This document shows positions 45,502 through 54,831 of a DNA stretch of 64,000 bases, piece by piece. Each line of letters starts with the position of its first letter. The stretch's first letter is position 1. The notes beneath the pieces are model-generated. The model ran no database searches. It was not told the origin of the DNA and saw nothing but the letters and a program-made list of their open reading frames with translations. The stretch spans positions 186,001-250,000 of the forward strand of contig LR134136.1 of NCBI GenBank assembly GCA_900635495.1, given 5' to 3'. The stretch is from Atlantibacter hermannii (GTDB taxonomy: Bacteria; Pseudomonadota; Gammaproteobacteria; Enterobacterales; Enterobacteriaceae). A program made the position numbers and the translations under genes.

Positions 45502-46983
45502 TTATTCCCAGCACTGGGTGTCCGGAATCATTTTCTCCAGTCTGGGCACGGATAAGATAAAACGCGTTGAGTGTACGTCCGATTCCACCTGCACTCTTCC
45601 GTGATGTGCTTCCACGATTGACTTCACAATCGCAAGGCCGATGCCGCTGCCTTCTCCTTTTCGTTGTCTGGACGGATCCACCCGATAAAAACGGTCAAAC
45701 AACCTTGATAAATGCTCTTCAGGGATTGGTTTCCCCGGATTTTCAATCACAAGGTCAAAAAAGCTCTCCTGCTCTCTTATTGAGACGGTGATTGCCTGTC
45801 CCTCTGGGGTATAACGCAGGGCGTTGGATAACAGATTATTGATCGCTCTTCTGAACATTTGTGGATCTCCCTCAACCAGGCAGGGCATCCCGTTAAATTT
45901 GAGCATAATATTGCGTTCTTCGGCCCAGGCTTCGAAAAACTCGAAGACTTTCATGACTTCTGCTCTGAGGTCAAACCGAACCCTGTCAGGTATCAGCTGA
46001 TTATTGTCCGCCTGTGCCAGGAACAGCATGTCGCTGACCATTTTGGTCATCCGGTTATACTCTTCAAGGCTGGAATAGAGGACATCCTCAAGTTCCTTCT
46101 GCGTTCGATCCTGACTCAGAGCGATTTCAGTCTGCGTCACCAGATTGGTGATGGGTGTTCTGATCTCGTGCGCGATATCGGCAGAGAAATTGGCCTGGCG
46201 GGTAAAAACATCCTCAATCTTTCCAATCATATGATTGAACGAGATAACCAGCTGCTCCAGCTCAATGGGAACGCGTGTCGGTTCCAGCCGCGCATCAAGA
46301 TTCTCGGAGGTGATGTTTTTAATGGCATTGCTGACATTACGAAGGGGCAGGTGCCCCTGACGGACAGCAATGCGAATGATCAGAACAATCAGCAGGCTTA
46401 TCACGACGGCAATCGCAATCAGATTTTTTTTCAGCGCATCGAGGTAATGGAGATGGAAATTAATGGAGAGGCCAGTCAGCATGACATAGTTCTGCTGTTT
46501 GCCCTGAAATGTCGCCTGGCCAGAGGAGGCGATAATCCGGTACGTTTCCATCTTCATTCCGGACCCGGTATCCATCGCTCTCGCAGTATCCTCCACCGTC
46601 CAGAGAAAGACGTCCCGTGCGCGGCTGTGCTCGCTAAAATCGGCTGAATTCACGGCCGGGCGTAGTGCTGCCCCCTGCGCAGAGCTGTACAGCACCTCAC
46701 CCCGGGGATTGAGGAGCAAAAGGGCAACGTTGCGGTAGCTGGCGATCGATTCCTTTATTTTGCTTACTTTTTTTTCATCCGGATCTGCCGGGGACTGGAG
46801 TATACGGCTCAGTGTGGTGCTGATTTGTTGCAGATCGCTGACATCCTGCTCGGCAAAATGCTTTTCAACAGAATGCAGCATAAACCAGGTGAAGGCGATA
46901 AACGCCAGTATTGTGGACAGGCTGATAAAAAAGGTCAGCCGCAGAGCGAGTGAGAAAGGTCGTCTGGACGGTTTGCTATGCAT
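45502..46983 (-). CDS. silS: Silver sensor histidine kinase SilS
   Basis: A 493-residue CusS-like membrane histidine kinase. Two membrane segments (ALRLTFFISLSTILAFIAFT and NLIAIAVVISLLIVLIIRIA) bracket a periplasmic Ag/Cu-sensing loop. HAMP follows, then the H-box AHEIRTPITNLVTQ, the N-box NNLLSNALRYTPEG and the G-boxes GSGIGLAIVKSI. Length matches SilS (about 491). Its start overlaps the silR stop by 8 bases, so both are made from one mRNA. Confidence 0.95.
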   Translation of the reverse strand: MHSKPSRRPFSLALRLTFFISLSTILAFIAFTWFMLHSVEKHFAEQDVSDLQQISTTLSRILQSPADPDEKKVSKIKESIASYRNVALLLLNPRGEVLYSSAQGAALRPAVNSADFSEHSRARDVFLWTVEDTARAMDTGSGMKMETYRIIASSGQATFQGKQQNYVMLTGLSINFHLHYLDALKKNLIAIAVVISLLIVLIIRIAVRQGHLPLRNVSNAIKNITSENLDARLEPTRVPIELEQLVISFNHMIGKIEDVFTRQANFSADIAHEIRTPITNLVTQTEIALSQDRTQKELEDVLYSSLEEYNRMTKMVSDMLFLAQADNNQLIPDRVRFDLRAEVMKVFEFFEAWAEERNIMLKFNGMPCLVEGDPQMFRRAINNLLSNALRYTPEGQAITVSIREQESFFDLVIENPGKPIPEEHLSRLFDRFYRVDPSRQRKGEGSGIGLAIVKSIVEAHHGRVQVESDVHSTRFILSVPRLEKMIPDTQCWE

Positions 46984-47656
46984 CCGGGATCTCCAGCATG
47001 TAGCCCACGCCCCGCACTGTCTGGATCAGTTTTGTCCCGTAATCGTTGTCTATTTTAGCGCGGAGTCGCTTTACTGCGACATCAATCGCGTTAGTGTCGC
47101 TGTCAAAATTCATGTCCCAGACCTGAGAGGCAATCAGGGAGCGGGGAAGAACTTCTCCCTGATGGCGAATGAAGAATTCCAGCAAGCTGAACTCTTTACT
47201 GGTGAGCACAATGCGGTTCCCGGCGCGGCTGACTTTTCTGGATACGAGATCAACCGAGAGGTCAGCCACTTTAAGCTGGCTTTCCGTGATCATCGTGTTT
47301 CCCCGCCTGAGGAGGGTTCTTACCCGGGCGAGCAGTTCAGCAAACGCAAAGGGCTTCACCAGATAATCGTCCGCACCCAGCTCAAGTCCTTTGACCCTGT
47401 GTTCAATCGTGCCAAGGGCCGTCAGCAGTAATACCGGCATCCCCTTTCCGGCACTGCGCAGCATACGGATGATATCCCAGCCGTTTACATCAGGCAGCAT
47501 GATATCCAGGATGACTAAATCATACTCGGCTGTCATGGCAAGATGATATCCGGTCAGACCATTATCAGCGTGATCCACGACGAACCCCGCCTCTGTCAGC
47601 CCCTTGCTGAGATATTCACCTGTTTTAATTTCGTCTTCAACGATTAATATTTTCAT
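46976..47656 (-). CDS. silR: Silver response regulator SilR
   Basis: A 226-residue OmpR-type regulator. The phospho-acceptor Asp is in DLVILDIMLPDVNGW, the signalling Lys in DDYLVKPFAFAELL, and the winged-helix DNA-binding domain ends with AIDVAVKRLRAKID. It activates silCFBA and silE through CusR-like boxes. Two adjacent ATGs (47656, 47659) are possible; I use 47656 because the GGGGAG is then better spaced. It is divergent from silC across a box. Confidence 0.95.
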   Translation of the reverse strand: MKILIVEDEIKTGEYLSKGLTEAGFVVDHADNGLTGYHLAMTAEYDLVILDIMLPDVNGWDIIRMLRSAGKGMPVLLLTALGTIEHRVKGLELGADDYLVKPFAFAELLARVRTLLRRGNTMITESQLKVADLSVDLVSRKVSRAGNRIVLTSKEFSLLEFFIRHQGEVLPRSLIASQVWDMNFDSDTNAIDVAVKRLRAKIDNDYGTKLIQTVRGVGYMLEIPDA

Positions 47657-47723
47657 CATGCTCCCCGGCTGGCTGCAAATGTCATTTTATTGCGCCCACG
47701 ATCGTTATCAACGGATTACAGCA

Positions 47724-47745
47724 AAAATGACAACATTGTCATTAT
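47724..47745. promoter_or_regulatory. SilR/CusR box between silR and silC
   Basis: AAAATGACAA-N2-TTGTCATTAT matches the CusR consensus over 19 of 20 arm positions. It lies between the divergent silRS and silCFBA units and probably controls the latter, and possibly both. Confidence 0.85.
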
Positions 47746-47845
47746 CCTGTCACCCGGCAAACAGAGAGCGTTCGGTAAAGTATCCCTATCAATACTCTGG
47801 ACTTCGTTTGAACCATTTACCAGGTCTGCCTGTACGAGAAGCGTT

Positions 47846-49231
47846 ATGTTCAAATTAAAATTACTCAGCATCAGTACCATATTCATCCTGGCTGGTTGTG
47901 TTTCTCTGGCACCTGAATATCAGCGTCCGCCAGCTCCGGTTCCCCAGCAGTTTTCATTGTCTAAAAACAGTCTGACGCCTGCGGTAAACAGCTATCAGGA
48001 TACGGGCTGGCGAAACTTTTTTGTCGATCCCCAGGTCAGCAGGCTGATCGGTGAAGCCCTGAATAATAACCGTGATTTGAGAATGGCTGCCCTGAAGGTT
48101 GAAGAGGCCCGGGCCCAGTTCAACGTCACGGATGCAGATCGTTATCCCCAACTGAATGCCTCATCCGGGATCACATACAACGGTGGTCTGAAAGGTGACA
48201 AGCCGACCACACAGGAGTACGACGCGGGTCTGGAGCTCAGCTATGAGCTCGATTTTTTTGGCAAACTTAAGAACATGAGTGAGGCTGATCGCCAGAACTA
48301 CTTTGCCAGCGAAGAAGCCCGTCGAGCCGTACACATCCTGCTGGTCTCCAACGTTTCACAGAGCTATTTCAGCCAGCAACTGGCGTACGAACAACTCCGT
48401 ATTGCGCGGGAAACGCTGAAAAATTATGAACAGTCTTATGCATTCGTTGAGCAACAACTGGTGACCGGGAGTACGAACGTTCTGGCGCTTGAACAAGCCA
48501 GGGGGCAAATCGAAAGTACCCGCGCCGAAATAGCCAAACGAGAAGGCGATCTGGCTCAGGCAAACAATGCCCTGCAACTGGTGCTGGGAACGTACCGCGC
48601 AGTTCCGTCAGAAAAAGGGATTAAAGGTGGGGAGATCGCACCAGTAAAATTGCCACCAAATCTGTCGTCACAAATATTGCTGCAGCGTCCGGATATTATG
48701 GAAGCGGAATACCAGTTGAAAGCGGCTGATGCCAATATTGGCGCAGCGCGAGCGGCTTTTTTCCCGTCCATTACCCTGACCAGTGGTCTCTCCTCAAGCA
48801 GTACGGAGCTGTCCAGCCTCTTTACGTCAGGAAGTGGAATGTGGAATTTTATTCCTAAAATTGAAATTCCTATATTTAATGCTGGCAGGAACAAAGCCAA
48901 TCTGAAGCTGGCTGAAATTCGCCAGCAACAGTCCGTGGTTAATTACGAACAAAAAATTCAGTCAGCCTTTAAGGATGTTTCCGACACGCTTGCGCTGCGC
49001 GACAGCCTTAGCCAGCAACTTGAGTCACAGCAGCGTTATCTTGATTCACTTCAGATAACTCTACAGCGTGCCAGAGGATTGTATGCAAGTGGTGCTGTCA
49101 GTTACATCGAAGTGCTGGATGCAGAACGTTCCCTCTTCGCGACGCAGCAAACCATTCTCGATCTTACCTATTCCCGACAGGTTAACGAAATTAATCTGTT
49201 TACCGCGCTGGGTGGCGGTTGGGTAGAGTAA
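47846..49231 (+). CDS. silC: Outer-membrane channel SilC
   Basis: A 461-residue TolC-like outer-membrane factor (CusC family). It has a lipoprotein signal (IFILAGCVSLAPEYQRPP) with the acylated Cys. Two OEP repeats follow, with typical SYELDFFGKLKN and PSITLTSGLSSSS blocks. It forms the exit channel of the SilCBA pump. The ATG at 47846 gives the lipobox start; in-frame upstream codons are in the promoter region. Length equals known SilC. Confidence 0.95.
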   Translation: MFKLKLLSISTIFILAGCVSLAPEYQRPPAPVPQQFSLSKNSLTPAVNSYQDTGWRNFFVDPQVSRLIGEALNNNRDLRMAALKVEEARAQFNVTDADRYPQLNASSGITYNGGLKGDKPTTQEYDAGLELSYELDFFGKLKNMSEADRQNYFASEEARRAVHILLVSNVSQSYFSQQLAYEQLRIARETLKNYEQSYAFVEQQLVTGSTNVLALEQARGQIESTRAEIAKREGDLAQANNALQLVLGTYRAVPSEKGIKGGEIAPVKLPPNLSSQILLQRPDIMEAEYQLKAADANIGAARAAFFPSITLTSGLSSSSTELSSLFTSGSGMWNFIPKIEIPIFNAGRNKANLKLAEIRQQQSVVNYEQKIQSAFKDVSDTLALRDSLSQQLESQQRYLDSLQITLQRARGLYASGAVSYIEVLDAERSLFATQQTILDLTYSRQVNEINLFTALGGGWVE

Positions 49232-49258
49232 ATTTATTCAATTAATCAGGAAATTAAA

Positions 49259-49613
49259 ATGCGTAATTCACTTAAAGCCGTTTTATTTGGTGCCTTCTCT
49301 GTCATGTTTTCTGCCGGTCTTCATGCTGAAACACATCAGCATGGCGATATGAATGCTGCCAGTGATGCTTCGGTACAGCAGGTTATCAAGGGCACCGGTA
49401 TCGTTAAAGACATTGATATGAATAGTAAAAAAGATTACCATTTCGCACGAAGCAATCCCGGCGGTGGGCTGGCCTGCAATGACCATGCGCTTCACTTTTG
49501 TTAATGCAGACGACGCTATCAATGCCCTGAAAACCGGCAACCATGTCGATTTCTCGTTTATTCAGCAGGGCAATATCTCCTTACTCAAAAGCATTAACGT
49601 TACGCAATCCTGA
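49259..49613 (+). pseudogene. silF: Periplasmic metallochaperone SilF, frame broken
   Basis: A CusF-like small periplasmic protein that hands Ag(I)/Cu(I) to SilB. The first frame has a signal peptide ending GLHAETHQHGDM and runs to DIDMNSKK. One surplus A in the run 49427-49432 breaks it. After correction the chain reads ITISHEAIPAVGWPAMTMRF, with the CusF-type metal residues His, Trp and two Met, then ends SINVTQS. The corrected length is about 117 residues. Broken frames are common in this assembly, so the gene may be functional. Confidence 0.88.
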
Positions 49614-49726
49614 TTAACAGTCCGGAGCGAATACATCCAGTGCGCCTGAACATTCATTATGGGATTACTGTGAATGAATGATCGTGCGCATATGCCAGGT
49701 GTTTTGATTTTTCAGCGAGAAATTGT

Positions 49727-51019
49727 ATGGCTTCTTTAAAGATAAAATATGCTGCAATAATTATCAGCAGCCTCATAGCAGGAGGGCTGATATCGGTTAC
49801 TGCCTGGCAGTATTTAAACTCATCACAAAAAACAGTACCAGCAGAACAAAAGGCACCGGAGAAAAAGGTACTTTTCTGGTATGACCCTATGAAACCGGAT
49901 ACCAAATTTGATAAACCCGGAAAATCGCCTTTTATGGATATGGACCTTGTGCCGAAATATGCTGATGAAAGTGGCGATAAAAGCAGTGGCGGGATCCGTA
50001 TCGATCCAACTCAGGTTCAGAATCTGGGATTAAAAACGCAAAAAGTCACGCGAGGAATGCTGAATTATTCTCAGACAATCCCGGCTAATGTCAGTTACAA
50101 CGAATATCAGTTTGTCATTGTGCAGGCGCGTTCTGACGGTTTCGTCGAAAAAGTGTATCCCCTGACGATTGGCGATCATGTGAAGAAAGGCACTCCGCTT
50201 ATCGATATCACCATTCCTGAATGGGTTGAGGCACAAAGTGAGTTTCTGCTGTTATCCGGTACAGGCGGTACGCCAACCCAGATAAAAGGGGTTCTGGAGC
50301 GACTTCGTCTGGCTGGTATGCCGGAAGAGGATATTCAAAGGCTGCGTTCAACCCGCACAATCCAGACCCGTTTTACCATTAAAGCACCTATTGATGGTGT
50401 CATTACTGCATTTGACCTGCGCACCGGCATGAATATTTCCAAAGATAAGGTGGTGGCTCAGATTCAGGGGATGGACCCGGTCTGGATCAGCGCTGCAGTG
50501 CCAGAATCTATCGCCTATCTGCTGAAAGATACGTCGCAGTTTGAAATTTCGGTACCGGCTTATCCGGATAAAACATTCCATGTCGAAAAATGGAACATTC
50601 TTCCCAGCGTGGATCAGACAACCCGCACGCTTCAGGTCCGCCTCCAGGTTACTAACAAGGATGAGTTTCTCAAGCCGGGCATGAATGCCTATCTCAAACT
50701 GAATACCCAAAGTCAGGAGATGCTGCTGATACCAAGCCAGGCCGTTATCGATACCGGCAAAGAACAGCGCGTGATTACTGTTGATGATGAAGGCAAGTTT
50801 GTGCCGAAACAGATCCACGTTCTGCATGAATCACAGCAACAGTCCGGCATTGGCTCCGGTCTTAATGAAGGCGATACCGTGGTGGTCAGTGGCCTGTTCC
50901 TCATTGACTCCGAAGCCAATATTACGGGCGCGCTGGAACGTATGCGCCACCCTGAAAAAACAGAAAACAGTATGCCAGCAATGTCTGAGCAGCCTGTAAA
51001 TATGCATTCAGGGCACTGA
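49727..51019 (+). CDS. silB: Periplasmic adaptor SilB
   Basis: A 430-residue membrane-fusion protein of the CusB type that links SilA to SilC and accepts metal from SilF. An N-terminal membrane anchor precedes a metal-binding motif YDPMKPDTKFDKPGKSPFMD, then barrel-sandwich and beta-barrel domains (TRGMLNYSQTIPANV, DGVITAFDLRTGMNI). The C-terminal tail is Met/His-rich (MPAMSEQPVNMHSGH). It is 10 bases from silA and intact. Confidence 0.95.
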   Translation: MASLKIKYAAIIISSLIAGGLISVTAWQYLNSSQKTVPAEQKAPEKKVLFWYDPMKPDTKFDKPGKSPFMDMDLVPKYADESGDKSSGGIRIDPTQVQNLGLKTQKVTRGMLNYSQTIPANVSYNEYQFVIVQARSDGFVEKVYPLTIGDHVKKGTPLIDITIPEWVEAQSEFLLLSGTGGTPTQIKGVLERLRLAGMPEEDIQRLRSTRTIQTRFTIKAPIDGVITAFDLRTGMNISKDKVVAQIQGMDPVWISAAVPESIAYLLKDTSQFEISVPAYPDKTFHVEKWNILPSVDQTTRTLQVRLQVTNKDEFLKPGMNAYLKLNTQSQEMLLIPSQAVIDTGKEQRVITVDDEGKFVPKQIHVLHESQQQSGIGSGLNEGDTVVVSGLFLIDSEANITGALERMRHPEKTENSMPAMSEQPVNMHSGH

Positions 51020-51029
51020 GGAGACGACG

Positions 51030-54000
51030 ATGATTGAATGGATTATCCGGCGCTCTGTCGCCAACCGTTTCCTGGTCATGATGGGCGCACTGTTTCTCAG
51101 CATCTGGGGCACATGGACGATAATTAACACGCCGGTCGATGCGCTGCCTGACCTGTCAGATGTGCAGGTCATTATTAAAACCAGCTATCCCGGACAGGCT
51201 CCGCAGATTGTAGAAAACCAGGTCACCTATCCGCTTACCACCACCATGCTGTCCGTACCTGGCGCAAAAACCGTGCGTGGCTTTTCACAGTTCGGTGATT
51301 CGTATGTGTATGTCATTTTTGAAGACGGGACCGATCTGTACTGGGCCCGTTCGCGCGTGCTGGAATACCTGAATCAGGTTCAGGGCAAACTGCCTGCGGG
51401 TGTGAGCTCTGAAATCGGTCCGGACGCCACGGGAGTGGGCTGGATATTTGAATATGCCCTGGTCGATCGCAGCGGAAAACACGACCTTTCAGAACTGCGT
51501 TCTTTGCAGGACTGGTTTCTGAAATTTGAACTGAAGACCATCCCGAACGTGGCTGAGGTAGCCTCGGTTGGTGGCGTGGTGAAGCAGTACCAGATTCAGG
51601 TCAATCCGGTAAAACTGTCCCAGTATGGGATCAGCCTGCCCGAAGTGAAACAGGCTCTTGAATCGTCTAACCAGGAGGCCGGTGGTTCATCCGTTGAAAT
51701 AGCCGAAGCGGAGTATATGGTCCGCGCCAGCGGCTATCTGCAGAGCATTGATGATTTTAATAACATCGTCCTGAAAACAGGCGAGAACGGCGTGCCGGTT
51801 TATTTGCGGGATGTTGCCCGCGTGCAGACAGGGCCTGAAATGCGGCGTGGTATTGCCGAACTGAACGGCCAGGGGGAAGTCGCTGGCGGCGTGGTGATCC
51901 TGCGGTCGGGTAAAAACGCGCGTGACGTAATCACGGCAGTGAGGGATAAACTGGAGACACTGAAGGCCAGTCTGCCGGAAGGTGTTGAAATCGTGACCAC
52001 CTACGATCGCAGCCAGTTAATCGACCGGGCGATTGATAACCTCAGTTCCAAACTTCTGGAAGAGTTTTTCGTGGTGGCCATCGTCTGTGCCCTGTTCCTG
52101 TGGCACGTACGTTCTGCCCTGGTGGCGATTATCTCTCTGCCGCTTGGCCTGTGTATCGCCTTTATCGTCATGCACTTCCAGGGACTGAACGCCAATATCA
52201 TGTCGCTGGGAGGGATAGCTATTGCCGTCGGTGCGATGGTGGATGCCGCCATTGTGATGATTGAGAATGCGCATAAACGGCTTGAGGAGTGGGATCATCG
52301 GCATCCGGGTGAGCAGATTGACAACGTCACCCGCTGGAAGGTGATTACCGACGCCTCCGTGGAAGTGGGACCCGCACTGTTTATCAGCCTGCTGATCATC
52401 ACCCTGTCCTTTATTCCTATCTTTACCCTGGAAGGTCAGGAAGGACGTCTGTTTGGCCCGCTGGCATTCACGAAAACGTACTCCATGGCGGGCGCGGCCG
52501 CGCTGGCCATCATTGTCATTCCGATCCTGATGGGATTCTGGATCCGGGGAAAAATTCCTGCCGAGACCAGTAACCCCCTGAACCGGGTGCTGATCAAAGC
52601 GTATCATCCATTGCTGCTGCGGGTCCTCCACTGGCCAAAAACAACCCTGCTGGTTGCGGCCTTGTCCATTTTCACCGTTGTATGGCCATTGAGTCAGGTG
52701 GGGGGGGAGTTTCTGCCGAAGATCAATGAGGGCGACCTGCTGTATATGCCGTCAACATTGCCTGGCGTCTCTCCGGCAGAAGCTGCAGCACTCCTGCAGA
52801 CGACGGACAAGTTAATCAAAAGCGTTCCTGAAGTGGCCTCTGTATTTGGCAAGACCGGTAAAGCAGAGACCGCAACGGATTCCGCACCGCTTGAAATGGT
52901 GGAAACCACGATCCAGCTCAAACCTGAGGATCAGTGGCGTCCCGGCATGACAATTGACAAGATTATTGATGAACTCGACAGGACAGTCCGTTTACCGGGT
53001 CTGGCAAACCTCTGGGTGCCGCCTATCCGTAACCGTATTGATATGCTCTCAACCGGGATCAAAAGCCCGATAGGTATCAAAGTGTCCGGGACTGTTCTGT
53101 CCGATATCGACGCGACGGCGCAGAGTATCGAGGCGGTAGCCAAAACCGTGCCTGGCGTGGTGTCTGTCCTGGCTGAGCGACTTGAGGGCGGGCGCTACAT
53201 CGATATCGATATCAACCGGGAGAAAGCCTCCCGCTACGGGATGACGGTAGGTGATGTCCAGCTGTTCGTCTCTTCAGCAATCGGAGGTGCTATGGTGGGT
53301 GAGACGGTTGAAGGGGTGGCCCGGTACCCTATTAACATTCGCTACCCGCAGGATTACCGGAACAGTCCGCAGGCGCTGAAACAGATGCCGATCCTGACCC
53401 CGATGAAGCAGCAGATCACGCTGGGCGATGTCGCGGATATTAACGTCGTTTCTGGACCAACCATGCTGAAAACCGAAAATGCCCGGCCAGCCAGCTGGAT
53501 TTATGTTGATGCCCGCGGCAGGGACATGGTGTCGGTGGTTAACGACATTAAGACGGCCATCAGCGAGAAAGTGAAACTGAGACCGGGAACCAGTGTGGCA
53601 TTCTCCGGACAGTTTGAACTGCTTGAGCATGCCAACAAGAAACTGAAGCTGATGGTGCCGATGACGGTGATGATCATTTTCATCCTGTTGTATCTGGCAT
53701 TCCGCCGGGTTGACGAAGCCCTGCTGATCCTGATGAGCCTGCCGTTCGCCCTGGTTGGCGGAATATGGTTCCTGTACTGGCAGGGCTTCCATATGTCAGT
53801 GGCGACCGGAACCGGGTTTATCGCCCTGGCCGGGGTGGCAGCAGAGTTTGGCGTGGTCATGCTGATGTATCTGCGTCATGCCATTGAAGCGCACCCGGAA
53901 TTGTCCCGTAAAGAGACGTTCACACCGGAAGGTCTTGATGAAGCCCTCTATCATGGTGCCGTACTGCGTGTCCGGCCGAAAGCCATGACCGTGGCGGTGA

Positions 54001-54176
54001 TCATTGCGGGTCTGCTGCCAATACTCTGGGGAACCGGCGCAGGTTCAGAAGTCATGAGCCGTATTGCTGCGCCAATGATTGGTGGGATGATCACGGCTCC
54101 GCTGCTGTCCCTGTTCATTATTCCTGCCGCCTACAAATTAATCTGGCTGCGCAGACATAAAAAAAGCGTGTCATAA
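51030..54176 (+). CDS. silA: Silver/copper RND efflux pump SilA
   Basis: A 1048-residue heavy-metal-efflux RND pump (CusA family) of 12 helices with two large periplasmic loops. The proton-relay region is GAIAVGAMVDAAIVMIENAHK, with the charged Asp and Glu in helix 4. Methionines such as those in NRIDMLSTGIKSP would line the metal path. Length matches SilA. It works with SilB and SilC in a tripartite complex driven by protons. The gene is intact. Confidence 0.97.
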   Translation: MIEWIIRRSVANRFLVMMGALFLSIWGTWTIINTPVDALPDLSDVQVIIKTSYPGQAPQIVENQVTYPLTTTMLSVPGAKTVRGFSQFGDSYVYVIFEDGTDLYWARSRVLEYLNQVQGKLPAGVSSEIGPDATGVGWIFEYALVDRSGKHDLSELRSLQDWFLKFELKTIPNVAEVASVGGVVKQYQIQVNPVKLSQYGISLPEVKQALESSNQEAGGSSVEIAEAEYMVRASGYLQSIDDFNNIVLKTGENGVPVYLRDVARVQTGPEMRRGIAELNGQGEVAGGVVILRSGKNARDVITAVRDKLETLKASLPEGVEIVTTYDRSQLIDRAIDNLSSKLLEEFFVVAIVCALFLWHVRSALVAIISLPLGLCIAFIVMHFQGLNANIMSLGGIAIAVGAMVDAAIVMIENAHKRLEEWDHRHPGEQIDNVTRWKVITDASVEVGPALFISLLIITLSFIPIFTLEGQEGRLFGPLAFTKTYSMAGAAALAIIVIPILMGFWIRGKIPAETSNPLNRVLIKAYHPLLLRVLHWPKTTLLVAALSIFTVVWPLSQVGGEFLPKINEGDLLYMPSTLPGVSPAEAAALLQTTDKLIKSVPEVASVFGKTGKAETATDSAPLEMVETTIQLKPEDQWRPGMTIDKIIDELDRTVRLPGLANLWVPPIRNRIDMLSTGIKSPIGIKVSGTVLSDIDATAQSIEAVAKTVPGVVSVLAERLEGGRYIDIDINREKASRYGMTVGDVQLFVSSAIGGAMVGETVEGVARYPINIRYPQDYRNSPQALKQMPILTPMKQQITLGDVADINVVSGPTMLKTENARPASWIYVDARGRDMVSVVNDIKTAISEKVKLRPGTSVAFSGQFELLEHANKKLKLMVPMTVMIIFILLYLAFRRVDEALLILMSLPFALVGGIWFLYWQGFHMSVATGTGFIALAGVAAEFGVVMLMYLRHAIEAHPELSRKETFTPEGLDEALYHGAVLRVRPKAMTVAVIIAGLLPILWGTGAGSEVMSRIAAPMIGGMITAPLLSLFIIPAAYKLIWLRRHKKSVS

Positions 54177-54263
54177 CCCTGAAAGGGCGCCCCCCAGTGG
54201 GCGTCCTTCTGCACTGATTCACCCTGACGTCAGGGTTTATATCGATAATATACAGAGGTGAGT

Positions 54264-54704
54264 ATGAAAAAAGTGGTTCTAATGGCCCTGGCTCTCGGCC
54301 TGTCACTGCCTGCAATGGCGAGTGAAAAAGTCATTGATATGTACAAATCTGAAAACTGTGGCTGTTGTTCCCTGTGGGGCAAAGCGATGGAAAAAGACGG
54401 GTTCGAAGTGCGAACTCACGTCATGAATGATCAGGCGCTGTCAGCCCTGAAAGAAAAGCATGCTGTTCCTGCTGGACTACGAAGTTGTCATACCGCGGTT
54501 GTAGGTAATTTGATCATTGAAGGCCATGTGCCTGCGGCAACGATACATAAGGCCATGCAGTCTGGTTCGGGTATATACGGTCTCGCCACCCCCGGTATGC
54601 CAGCAGGAAGTCCGGGAATGGAGATGGGGGCCCGAAAAGAGGCTTACGATGTTATCGCATTCTCACCGGAGGGCAGTAAAAAAGTCTTCCAGCGAATCGA
54701 ATAG
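54264..54704 (+). CDS. silG: DUF411 periplasmic metal-binding protein SilG
   Basis: A 146-residue protein with a signal peptide (MKKVVLMALALGLSLPAMAS) and the DUF411/CopG-type core: SENCGCCSLWGKAMEKDGF (a Cys-Gly-Cys-Cys site), HAVPAGLRSCHTAVVGNLII and EGHVPAATIHKAM. In most members the downstream residues are also metal ligands. This position between silA and silP is where SilG lies in known islands. The ATG at 54264 follows AGAGG with 7-base spacing. Confidence 0.85.
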   Translation: MKKVVLMALALGLSLPAMASEKVIDMYKSENCGCCSLWGKAMEKDGFEVRTHVMNDQALSALKEKHAVPAGLRSCHTAVVGNLIIEGHVPAATIHKAMQSGSGIYGLATPGMPAGSPGMEMGARKEAYDVIAFSPEGSKKVFQRIE

Positions 54705-54728
54705 TCAGCGGAACGGCTGATAACGGGA

Positions 54729-54757
54729 CGCCGGCAGCAGGCACTCTTATGCCGGCG
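54729..54757 (+). other. Hairpin between silG and silP
   Basis: A perfect 8-bp stem (CGCCGGCA / TGCCGGCG) with a 13-base loop lies in the gap between silG and silP. There is no T-run. It may limit read-through or stabilise the upstream mRNA. Confidence 0.45.
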
Positions 54758-54831
54758 GCATTCGTGGTAATCGCATCCATGACATATCCTGAAGACAGAA
54801 AATGCTTCAGATATGCATAAGGAGAGTTACT

